DNA of 12,290 bases from an uncultured Collinsella sp. (GTDB lineage: Bacteria > Actinomycetota > Coriobacteriia > Coriobacteriales > Coriobacteriaceae), in assembly GCA_902492855.1 (NCBI GenBank), contig CABUMU010000059.1, positions 1 through 12,290 of the forward strand. The letters run 5' to 3'. A model generated the notes under the pieces. It was given only the letters and a program-made list of their open reading frames with translations, made no database searches and was not told the origin of the DNA. A program made the position numbers and the translations under genes. This document shows positions 1 through 12,290 of this stretch, piece after piece (positions within the stretch are counted from its first letter, which is position 1; each line of letters begins with the position of its first letter).

Positions 1-756
1 TGTATCGACGTACGCTCCAATATTGAACTCGGGTGTCGACGCCTCAAACCGCCTCGCACTCTCACCTTCACCCTCGGTCCAATGGATATTCCAGGTGACA
101 GCATGTTGCAAATCTCGCTCGCGATCCATAGCGGCAAAGTACATCGTGCCATTAATGACAGTATCGCTTGATGTGTCCTTATCAATTGTGCTGCGTGTGT
201 CAGGCCATTCCTCGCCGAACTTCATATCGGGCGTGCCGATGCCCTGCTCTTCTTCACCATAGAGAACAAGTTCGCCAATCTCTGCTGCTGGCTTGTAGTA
301 GTTAACTCCATTTGGATTGGACAACGTAAACGTCACGGCTCCGCAGCCGTTTTGGTCGATTGCCATCTCATGGATATCAAGCGTATAGCCGTTGCCCTCG
401 ACGGACAGATTAACCTCCTGGACTGCGCCTTCCAGGCTTTGGGGCGCGATGCCATCGCCAAACTCTCTGGTGTAGGTATATTTAGTTCCCGATGAGCCGC
501 CGTTGGTCCAGGTAATGGAATCCCCGTTGCCGTGGTTTCCCCAGGCAGAGGCAAAATAGCTGGAATTGACGACGGCGTAGGCGACCCCTCCGGTCGCCAG
601 CACTCCGGCAAGGCATCCGATCACGGCAACATACAGAGGCTTCGCGTGACCCTTTCGGCGAAGCGGCTCACCAGCAGCGGCATAAAGAACACGGTCAGCA
701 AGATCGCTATCGGCTTGGACGGACTCGAAGGCCTGCTTGATTTGATTGGATTTCAC
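1..756 (-). CDS. Probable membrane-anchored anti-sigma factor, 3' end outside the window
   Basis: Open frame of 252 codons that runs off the left edge, so the C-terminus is missing. The start is GTG at 756, six bases after an AGGAGG ribosome-binding site (763-768); no ATG fits. Residues 1-39 are a polar, charged cytoplasmic stretch. Residues about 40-63 (from PLYVAVIGCLAG to AYAVV) form a single membrane segment. The rest is a Gly-, Thr- and Asn-rich, acidic domain predicted to lie outside the cell (YFASAWGNHGNGD near residue 67, then beta-rich sequence). The gene overlaps the 3' end of the ECF sigma gene by 50 bp, the usual placement of a cognate anti-sigma factor. The architecture resembles DUF4179-type proteins that follow sigma genes in Firmicutes and Coriobacteriia. 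I see no zinc-binding HxxxCxxC anti-sigma motif, so the anti-sigma role is inferred from topology and position. Codon use is visibly more A/T-rich than in the ribosomal and polymerase genes. Confidence 0.75.
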   Translation of the reverse strand, partial: MKSNQIKQAFESVQADSDLADRVLYAAAGEPLRRKGHAKPLYVAVIGCLAGVLATGGVAYAVVNSSYFASAWGNHGNGDSITWTNGGSSGTKYTYTREFGDGIAPQSLEGAVQEVNLSVEGNGYTLDIHEMAIDQNGCGAVTFTLSNPNGVNYYKPAAEIGELVLYGEEEQGIGTPDMKFGEEWPDTRSTIDKDTSSDTVINGTMYFAAMDRERDLQHAVTWNIHWTEGEGESARRFEASTPEFNIGAYVDT

Positions 757-1225
757 GGTCGCCCTCCTCTAGGATGAACTTGAGCTTCGATCTGCCGCGA
801 GCCAAACGCGTTCGAACAGTCGCGGCTGGCACATGCAATAACTCGGCAATCTCTGAGGTCGAAAAGCCCAGATAGTAATAGAGCATGATGGGAACACGGA
901 ATCGTTCCGGAAGTCGCATAACGTCTGACAGGACCGCCTTGGTCTCCTCCTGCGCCGTCGAAAGCGAATCGGCCAGACTTTCAATATCCTCCACGCGTCT
1001 CCACGGCTTTCGAAAGAGAGATTTGCATTCATTGATCGTGACCCGGATAAGCCATCGACGAAGATGTTCCCAGCTTTCAAATTGCGCATCGCTTTTGAGT
1101 AACTTCAGAAAGACGTCTTGAGCGACATCGTCGGCATCGGCACGATCGCGCAGATACGTCAATGCGATTCGAAACACGACATCCCTGTGATCTTCGACCG
1201 CCTGTCTAAAAGCTTGTTCTTCCAT
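707..1225 (-). CDS. ECF-family RNA polymerase sigma factor
   Basis: A 172-residue sigma70-family protein of extracytoplasmic-function size. It should bind core RNA polymerase and direct it to a small regulon. Sigma region 2 lies at about residues 10-75 (YLRDRADADDVAQDVFLKLL at 24-43, then RWLIRVTINECK at 57-68). Sigma region 4 lies at about 98-152, with LPERFRVPIMLYYYLGFSTS followed by the helix-turn-helix EIAELLHVPAATVRTRLARG. There is no region 3 and no region 1.1. I chose ATG at 1225 because GGGAGG (1231-1236) sits five bases upstream. A GTG at 1231 in the same frame would overlap that site and is unlikely. The last 16 codons overlap the start of the downstream membrane protein, suggesting translational coupling to its regulator. 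The signal sensed is unknown. Confidence 0.9.
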   Translation of the reverse strand: MEEQAFRQAVEDHRDVVFRIALTYLRDRADADDVAQDVFLKLLKSDAQFESWEHLRRWLIRVTINECKSLFRKPWRRVEDIESLADSLSTAQEETKAVLSDVMRLPERFRVPIMLYYYLGFSTSEIAELLHVPAATVRTRLARGRSKLKFILEEGDREIQSNQAGLRVRPSR

Positions 1226-1230
1226 AATCA

Positions 1231-1236
1231 CCTCCC
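1231..1236 (-). promoter_or_regulatory. Ribosome-binding site deciding the sigma factor start
   Basis: GGGAGG on the minus strand, five bases before ATG 1225. It favours ATG over the in-frame GTG at 1229-1231. Confidence 0.7.
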
Positions 1237-1273
1237 GGTGACGTTAATGATTCTTGATGAGGCCCTCACCATA

Positions 1274-1302
1274 GATACGCTCTTGCCGGACGAAATGTTT
1301 CA
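1274..1302 (-). promoter_or_regulatory. Candidate ECF-type promoter of the sigma/anti-sigma pair
   Basis: On the minus strand TGAAAC (1297-1302) and CGTATC (1274-1279) are separated by 17 bases. ECF promoters generally have a GAAC/GAAAC-like -35 and a CGT-type -10 at this spacing. The element lies about 50 bp upstream of the sigma start, so the sigma factor may transcribe its own gene. The nearest sigma70-like reading (TTGAAA with TATCTA) has a 20-base spacer and is weaker. This is motif reading only. Confidence 0.45.
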
Positions 1303-1315
1303 AATTCAAGCAGGA

Positions 1316-1356
1316 AAAACCTACCAAAATAAACCTGTCCCTTTTTGGCAGGTTTT
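1316..1356. repeat. 14-bp inverted repeat downstream of the rpoC terminator
   Basis: AAAACCTACCAAAA (1316-1329) and TTTTGGCAGGTTTT (1343-1356) pair over 14 positions with one mismatch around a 13-base loop. The loop holds a third related copy, AAACCTGTCC (1331-1340), which could pair with the right arm instead. T-runs at the outer edge on both strands make it look like a bidirectional terminator. It could equally be a copy of an interspersed palindromic repeat. Confidence 0.6.
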
Positions 1357-1362
1357 CTTCAA

Positions 1363-1400
1363 CAAAAAAGGCCCGCCCCCCTGTTGGGAAGCGAGCCTTT
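1363..1400 (-). terminator. Rho-independent terminator of rpoBC
   Basis: Reading the minus strand, AAAGGCTCGC (1391-1400) pairs with GCGGGCC (1370-1376), with one G-T wobble, and is followed by six Ts (1364-1369). It lies 27 bp past the rpoC stop codon. Confidence 0.9.
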
Positions 1401-1426
1401 ATAAGCGCGGTTAACGTACTTGGAAG

Positions 1427-5905
<4,479 letters not shown>

Positions 5906-5911
5906 AGTCAA

Positions 5912-9403
<3,492 letters not shown>

Positions 9404-9439
9404 CAGGTTTTTCCTCCTTCACGGAAATGCTCGGTGGGT

Positions 9440-9460
9440 TGGCGAGGCATAGCTTCGCCA
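9440..9460 (-). other. Hairpin in the rpoB leader
   Basis: On the minus strand TGGCGA (9455-9460) pairs with TCGCCA (9440-9445) around AGCTATGCC. Two more G-C pairs are possible inside. It would lie in the rpoB 5' leader between the predicted promoter and the ribosome-binding site. It has no T-run, so it is not a terminator. Its function is unknown. Confidence 0.45.
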
Positions 9461-9476
9461 GTTATCGCAACCTAAT

Positions 9477-9504
9477 AGTTTATCAGGTACCGACCGTTGG
9501 GCAA
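9477..9504 (-). promoter_or_regulatory. Predicted sigma70-type promoter of rpoBC
   Basis: TTGCCC (9499-9504), a 16-base spacer and TAAACT (9477-9482), with an extended -10 TG just before it (TGATAAACT). It lies between the galU terminator and rpoB and gives a leader of roughly 70 nt. Each hexamer matches consensus at four of six positions, so the call is moderate. Confidence 0.5.
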
Positions 9505-9574
9505 GAAAAGCCTTGACGCGATTGAGTTTTTGGAGTAGCAAAGTTTTTCGACAGAAAACACGCAGGTAGATAGT

Positions 9575-9613
9575 GGTATACCGAACATCTGTTCATATAT
9601 TTTCTGTGAACAG
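9575..9613. promoter_or_regulatory. Clustered palindromes upstream of rpoB, operator-like
   Basis: GGTATACC (9575-9582) is a perfect 8-bp palindrome. It touches GAACATCTGTTC (9583-9594), which has perfect 5-bp arms. CTGTTCA (9589-9595) also forms an inverted repeat with TGAACAG (9607-9613). GAAC-N4-GTTC resembles Gram-positive LexA (SOS) boxes, but the outer bases match only on one side. No other function is evident in 9505-9637. Confidence 0.3.
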
Positions 9614-9637
9614 AGAGCCGCCAATCGCAGCTCTTAT

Positions 9638-9670
9638 AAAAAACGGGCGCGAACCGAGGTCCGCGCCCGT
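9638..9670 (-). terminator. Rho-independent terminator of galU
   Basis: Perfect 9-bp stem on the minus strand: ACGGGCGCG (9662-9670) pairs with CGCGCCCGT (9643-9651) around a 10-base loop. A run of six Ts (9638-9643) follows, its first T overlapping the last stem base. It lies about 20 bp past the galU stop codon. It should insulate rpoBC from galU transcription. Confidence 0.95.
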
Positions 9671-9690
9671 AAATGTCGATGTCCGAAGGC

Positions 9691-10599
9691 TTACTTGCGC
9701 ATCAAGCCGCCGCGCTCGTCGATGGCGTCCCAGAAGGCGCTTGCAAAGCGAGGATCGCTTGCAGCCATGAGAGCGTTGGTGGCCATCCAGCCAGAGGGAG
9801 TGCCGGTGTCGTAGCCCGACAGCGGGTCGATGACGACCGCGTACATGGCCTCGCGGTCGAGCGAGCGGGCCATGGCGTCGGTAAGCTGAATCTCGCCGCC
9901 CTTGCCGGCCTGCTGATCAGCGAGCAGGTCCATGACCAGCGGGCTCAGCAGATAACGGCCGACAATGTACAGGTTGGACGGAGCCGCCTCGGGAGCGGGC
10001 TTCTCGACCAGACCGCCGATGCGCCAGACAGCGCCCGGCTCTGCATCGGCAACGTCCTCGGCGCCCTCGAGCGAACCGACGCGCTCGCCGGCGATAACGC
10101 CGTAGCGGCTGACTTCCTCGGGCGAGCAAGCAGCGACGGCGATAACCGAAGCTCCACCGTGCTCCTTGGAAACGGCGAGCATCTTGTCGCAGATGTCGCG
10201 ATTAGGCACAACGTAGTCGCCCAGAAGAACCAGGAAGTTCTCCCCTGCCACGGCGTCGGCAGCAGAGCGGATAGCATGGCCGAGGCCCTTGGGCTCGTAC
10301 TGATAACGGAAGTCGACCGGCATACCGCCAGCGTGGGCGACGGCATCGGCATAGGCGTTCTTGCCGCGCTCGCGCAGCAGGTTCTCGAGCGAGCGATCGG
10401 GCTGGAAGTAGTTCAGTAGCTCGGGCTTACCGGGAGATGTAACGATGATGGCGTCGTCGACTTCCTCGGGGTCGAGCGCCTCCTCGACGACGTACTGAAT
10501 GACGGGCTTGTCGAGCACCGGCAGCATCTCTTTGGGCGTGCACTTGGTGCCAGGCAGAAAACGCGTGCCAAGACCGGCGGCGGGGATGATTGCCTTCAT
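9691..10599 (-). CDS. galU: UTP-glucose-1-phosphate uridylyltransferase
   Basis: A 302-residue cytoplasmic enzyme that makes UDP-glucose from UTP and glucose-1-phosphate for galactose metabolism and for envelope polysaccharides and glycolipids. The nucleotidyltransferase signature is at the N-terminus: AAGLGTRFLPGTKCTPKEML (7-26) with the GxGTR loop. EPKGLGHAI (102-110) and VLLGDYVV (124-131, metal-site Asp D128) follow. Later motifs are GGLVEKP, GGEIQLTDAM and YDTGTPSGW, all typical of the GalU family. The length matches the family. The start is ATG 10599 after AAGGA, because homology begins at MKAIIPAAGLG. The open frame extends 28 codons further upstream, but that part is not GalU-like and would include the leader hairpins. 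It has its own promoter and terminator, so it looks monocistronic between rplL and rpoB. Confidence 0.96.
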   Translation of the reverse strand: MKAIIPAAGLGTRFLPGTKCTPKEMLPVLDKPVIQYVVEEALDPEEVDDAIIVTSPGKPELLNYFQPDRSLENLLRERGKNAYADAVAHAGGMPVDFRYQYEPKGLGHAIRSAADAVAGENFLVLLGDYVVPNRDICDKMLAVSKEHGGASVIAVAACSPEEVSRYGVIAGERVGSLEGAEDVADAEPGAVWRIGGLVEKPAPEAAPSNLYIVGRYLLSPLVMDLLADQQAGKGGEIQLTDAMARSLDREAMYAVVIDPLSGYDTGTPSGWMATNALMAASDPRFASAFWDAIDERGGLMRK

Positions 10600-10621
10600 G
10601 TTATTCAAAGATCCTTTCGCA

Positions 10622-10659
10622 GGCGCAAAAGCGCCCCATGCGTGCGGCGCACGGCCGCA
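10622..10659 (-). other. Two hairpins in the galU leader
   Basis: On the minus strand TGCGGC (10654-10659) pairs with GCCGCA (10643-10648). Closer to the gene, GGCGC-TTTT-GCGCC (10622-10635) ends just upstream of the ribosome-binding site. An overlapping alternative stem, CGTGC (10649-10653) with GCACG (10641-10645), competes with the first. No T-run follows. A role in translation or stability is possible but unproven. Confidence 0.45.
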
Positions 10660-10695
10660 GACCAAATTGCGATACCCAAGCATCTTACCGCTGGG

Positions 10696-10723
10696 ACTAT
10701 ATGTCGCTACAAGGCAGAGACAA
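10696..10723 (-). promoter_or_regulatory. Predicted sigma70-type promoter of galU
   Basis: TTGTCT (10718-10723), a 16-base spacer and TATAGT (10696-10701; five of six consensus bases). It would give a leader of about 90 nt before galU. The rest of the 314-bp rplL-galU gap (10724-10852) is A/T-richer and shows no gene. Confidence 0.6.
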
Positions 10724-10852
10724 TTCTTCAGCAGGTCAACGCAAATTATTGCTCGAATGGTGCAATTTTATTGCCCAACGGCAGGGCACCCGATACGACG
10801 CAAATCACAGAATACGGCAGTTTGAGCTACCGATGTCGAGGGACTGAAAAAC

Positions 10853-10883
10853 AAAAAAGACGGGGCTCGCAATGCGAACCCCG
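10853..10883 (-). terminator. Rho-independent terminator of rplJL
   Basis: On the minus strand CGGGGTTCGC (10874-10883) pairs with GCGAGCCCCG (10861-10870), with one G-T wobble, around a 3-base loop. Six Ts follow at 10853-10858. It lies about 30 bp after the rplL stop codon and separates the ribosomal operon from galU. Confidence 0.95.
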
Positions 10884-10913
10884 CCTGCAAAGAAATCTGG
10901 CGAGAAAGCCTGA

Positions 10914-11291
10914 TTACTTGAGGGTGACAGCAGCGCCAGCAGCCTCGAGCTTCTCCTTGGCAGCCTCGGCGTCCTCCTTCTTGGCACCCTCGAGAACAGC
11001 CTTGGGAGCGCCCTCGACGACCTCCTTGGCCTCCTTCAGGCCAAGGTTGGTGAGCTCACGGACGGCCTTGATGACCTGGATCTTGTTGTCGCCGAAGCCC
11101 TCGAGCACGACGTCAAACTCGGTCTTCTCCTCGGCCTCAGCAGCGCCAGCAGCGGGAGCGGCGACAACAGCGGCAGGAGCAGCGGCGGAAACGCCGAAGG
11201 TGTCCTCGATAGCCTTGACGAGCTCGGAAGCCTCGAGAAGGGTCATTTCCTTAAGAGCATCGATGATCTCATCGGTGGTAAGCTTAGCCAT
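10914..11291 (-). CDS. rplL: 50S ribosomal protein L7/L12
   Basis: A 125-residue stalk protein that recruits and stimulates translational GTPases and binds as dimers to the L10 C-terminal helix. The N-terminal dimerisation domain (MAKLTTDEIIDALKEMTLLE...) covers about residues 1-32. An Ala- and Pro-rich hinge (AAAPAAVVAAPAAGAAEAEE) follows, then the conserved C-terminal globular domain (KTEFDVVLEGFGDNKIQVIK, LGLKEAKEVVEGAP). The length is typical. The start is ATG 11291, seven bases after AAAGGA; homology begins at this Met. It is cotranscribed with rplJ and followed by a strong terminator. Confidence 0.98.
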   Translation of the reverse strand: MAKLTTDEIIDALKEMTLLEASELVKAIEDTFGVSAAAPAAVVAAPAAGAAEAEEKTEFDVVLEGFGDNKIQVIKAVRELTNLGLKEAKEVVEGAPKAVLEGAKKEDAEAAKEKLEAAGAAVTLK

Positions 11292-11310
11292 TTCTAAGTC
11301 CTTTCGGTTT

Positions 11311-11375
11311 CCGTGCGGATGCACGGAGATCAGTTAAAACACGGCGCGAATGCGCCAGGGGTGCGGCGTTGCCGC
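11311..11375 (-). other. Three tandem hairpins between rplJ and rplL
   Basis: The 102-bp gap contains three perfect small stems: GCGGC/GCCGC (11363-11375), GGCGC/GCGCC (11343-11356) and CCGTGC/GCACGG (11311-11326). The last ends just before the rplL ribosome-binding site. The middle one is followed on the minus strand by GTGTTTT, which could act as a weak terminator or processing site. L12 is needed in four- to six-fold excess over L10, so a post-transcriptional role is plausible but inferred. Confidence 0.45.
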
Positions 11376-11393
11376 CGCGGGTGAAAACAGCAA

Positions 11394-11915
11394 CTAGGCT
11401 GCCTTCTGCTCGGAGACCTGCTGGATCGAACGAGCGAGACCAGAGGAAACGCCGTTGACGCAGACAGCGATGTCGCGAGCGAAACCGGAGATGAGACCGG
11501 CGATCTGGCCGAGAAGCTGATCCTTGGTGGGCAGCTCGGCGATAGCCTTAACATCATCAGCGGAAACGGCCTTGCCGTCGGAGATACCGCCCTTGATCTC
11601 AAGGACGCCCTTGGACTTAGCGGAGAAGTCCTTAAGGGCCTTAGCGGCCTCGACCGGCTCGGACTCGTAGAACACATAAGCGACGGGGCCGGCGAGGATC
11701 TCGTCGAGCTCGGGCTGCTCCTGGTTCTTGAGAGCGATCTTGACCAGGTTGTTCTTGTAGACCTTCATCTCGGCGCCGCACTCGCGAAGCTGATGACGCA
11801 GCTCCTGAGCCTGCTTAACCGTCAGACCGTTGTAGTTGACGACGAACAGACCGGCGTTCTCGGCGATACGGGACTCGATCTCTGCAACCTTGTCGATTTT
11901 GTACTGCTGGGGCAT
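11394..11915 (-). CDS. rplJ: 50S ribosomal protein L10
   Basis: A 173-residue base of the ribosomal stalk. It binds 23S rRNA beside L11 and carries L7/L12 dimers. The N-terminal RNA-binding domain (MPQQYKIDKVAEIESRIAEN, VVNYNGLTVKQAQELRHQLR, KVYKNNLVKIAL) is characteristic. The C-terminal helical stretch (KDQLLGQIAGLISGFARDIA...SIQQVSEQ) is the L12-binding spine. The start is ATG 11915, eight bases after GAGGAGG. It is the first gene of the rplJL operon, with the L10 leader directly upstream. L10, with L12, is expected to repress its own synthesis by binding that leader. Confidence 0.98.
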   Translation of the reverse strand: MPQQYKIDKVAEIESRIAENAGLFVVNYNGLTVKQAQELRHQLRECGAEMKVYKNNLVKIALKNQEQPELDEILAGPVAYVFYESEPVEAAKALKDFSAKSKGVLEIKGGISDGKAVSADDVKAIAELPTKDQLLGQIAGLISGFARDIAVCVNGVSSGLARSIQQVSEQKAA

Positions 11916-11980
11916 GAATTACACCTCCTCGAATTCTTTCCGGGCACGGTCCGCCACAAGGACGTGACGGGGGCATGTCC

Positions 11981-12017
11981 AAAAAGAAAGCCCCCGCGCT
12001 GCATGAGCGACGGGGGC
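11981..12017 (-). terminator. Attenuator-type terminator hairpin in the rplJ leader
   Basis: On the minus strand GCCCCCG (12011-12017) pairs with CGGGGGC (11990-11996). AGCG/CGCT extends the stem around a GCATG-type loop, with one bulged base. TTTCTTTTT (11981-11989) follows. It lies between the L10-binding leader and rplJ, about 65 bp before the start codon, so it can stop transcription before rplJ. Confidence 0.85.
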
Positions 12018-12035
12018 GAGAAGACATATCTACTC

Positions 12036-12110
12036 GACCACCTCGGCTGGCGGGATATCCCATTAAGCTCGCGGGCGATGCCCGTTTGCACCGGCTGTCT
12101 CTGGCAGCGG
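12036..12110 (-). promoter_or_regulatory. L10 leader RNA (ribosomal protein autoregulatory element)
   Basis: The minus strand carries the hallmarks of the L10 leader family: CCAGAGACAGCCGG (12091-12104), CTTAATGGGATATCCC (12052-12067) and GCCGAGGTGG (12038-12047). A CGGGC/GCCCG stem lies between them (12072-12084). In this family L10, with bound L12, recognises the leader and represses rplJL. Here the attenuator hairpin immediately downstream suggests that control is exerted on transcription. The boundaries are approximate. Confidence 0.85.
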
Positions 12111-12131
12111 ATTCGTGCGTGAACCGAAAGT

Positions 12132-12160
12132 ATTATGGCGGGGACCCCGGCGTCGGTCAA
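12132..12160 (-). promoter_or_regulatory. Sigma70-type promoter of rplJL
   Basis: TTGACC (12155-12160), a 17-base spacer and CATAAT (12132-12137). Each hexamer matches consensus at five of six positions, and the spacing is ideal. The start point should be near 12125, giving a leader of about 210 nt. The spacer contains the palindrome CGGGGTCCCCG (12139-12149). Confidence 0.85.
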
Positions 12161-12290
12161 CGGAAATCCGGGCTGCACACAATTCCACCATTCCGACCGC
12201 GCCGCCGAAGGCCGGGCGCAAGGTTTTCGCTCGGTCAGGTCCTGGGCTCGCTCGGAAAGCACATTAAGTGCTTTCCGGCTCGTGCGGAAT
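12161..12290. other. Upstream intergenic stretch with a 10-bp palindrome
   Basis: No gene is visible in this end of the window. CGGAAAGCAC (12253-12262) and GTGCTTTCCG (12268-12277) form a perfect 10-bp stem with a 5-base loop. Neither strand has a T-run after it, so it is at best an atypical terminator of a gene beyond the right edge. Confidence 0.4.

Noticed and set aside
333..611. Minus-strand frame of 92 codons inside the left-edge gene
   Set aside because: It is out of frame with the membrane protein starting at 756, whose frame stays open to the window edge and has a membrane segment and a ribosome-binding site.
1118..1414. Plus-strand frame of 98 codons over the sigma start and rpoC terminator
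   Set aside because: It covers a promoter, a palindrome and a terminator of the opposite strand; no ribosome-binding site or domain.
9513..9542. Plus-strand TTGACG with a weak -10 in the rpoB upstream region
   Set aside because: The -10 match is poor and there is no plus-strand gene downstream; probably chance.
9673..10419. Plus-strand open frame of 248 codons opposite galU
   Set aside because: Antisense shadow of galU with composition like the other shadows.
10600..10683. Upstream extension of galU by 28 codons
   Set aside because: GalU homology begins at ATG 10599, which has a ribosome-binding site; the extension covers leader hairpins and is not GalU-like.
10642..11337. Plus-strand frame of 231 codons opposite rplL
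   Set aside because: It runs across the galU promoter and rplL terminator and is a shadow of rplL with Ser- and Ala-rich low-complexity sequence.
11822..12262. Minus-strand frame of 146 codons upstream of and into rplJ
   Set aside because: It spans the rplJ promoter, the L10 leader and the attenuator, has no ribosome-binding site, and shows no family resemblance.

Overview
The window is a chromosomal segment of a GC-rich actinobacterium. The protein sequences of RpoB, RpoC, L10 and L7/L12 fit class Coriobacteriia, most likely Collinsella or a close relative. That assignment rests on recognising protein style and layout, not on a database search. All genes I can support lie on the minus strand, so transcription runs from the right edge to the left edge. 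The very long open frames on the plus strand opposite rpoB and rpoC are antisense shadows.

From right to left the layout is as follows. (1) 12290-11916 holds a strong sigma70-type promoter and a roughly 200-nt leader. The leader carries the L10 autoregulatory RNA and a terminator-like attenuator hairpin. (2) rplJ (L10) and rplL (L7/L12) are separated by 102 bp containing three small hairpins, and a strong terminator follows rplL. (3) galU (UTP-glucose-1-phosphate uridylyltransferase) has its own promoter, a structured leader and its own terminator. It sits between the ribosomal stalk genes and the RNA polymerase genes, which are usually adjacent. (4) rpoB and rpoC are driven by a promoter in the 287-bp gap after galU. 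They are tightly coupled, and rpoC is followed by a terminator and then a second palindrome. (5) An ECF sigma factor overlaps by 50 bp a membrane-anchored, probable anti-sigma protein that runs off the left edge. A TGAAAC-17-CGTATC element upstream suggests autoregulation.

The most interesting signal is in the RNA polymerase. After the normal end of beta' (about residue 1264) the protein continues for about 228 residues. This extension includes a segment (about 1340-1402) that aligns without gaps to the C-terminal domain of the alpha subunit, and it keeps the counterparts of E. coli alpha R265, N268, G296, K298 and E302, which contact UP-element DNA. A long acidic tail follows. The polymerase also differs from the usual bacterial sequence at several mobile active-centre elements: an 8-residue-longer, rewritten fork loop 2 in beta, and changed trigger-loop and bridge-helix residues in beta'. 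Together these suggest a lineage-specific RNA polymerase that may carry an extra DNA- or factor-binding module on beta'.

Functionally, the window joins ribosome stalk synthesis (L10 and L12 with feedback control), nucleotide-sugar supply for the envelope (GalU), the two large RNA polymerase subunits, and a sigma/anti-sigma pair.
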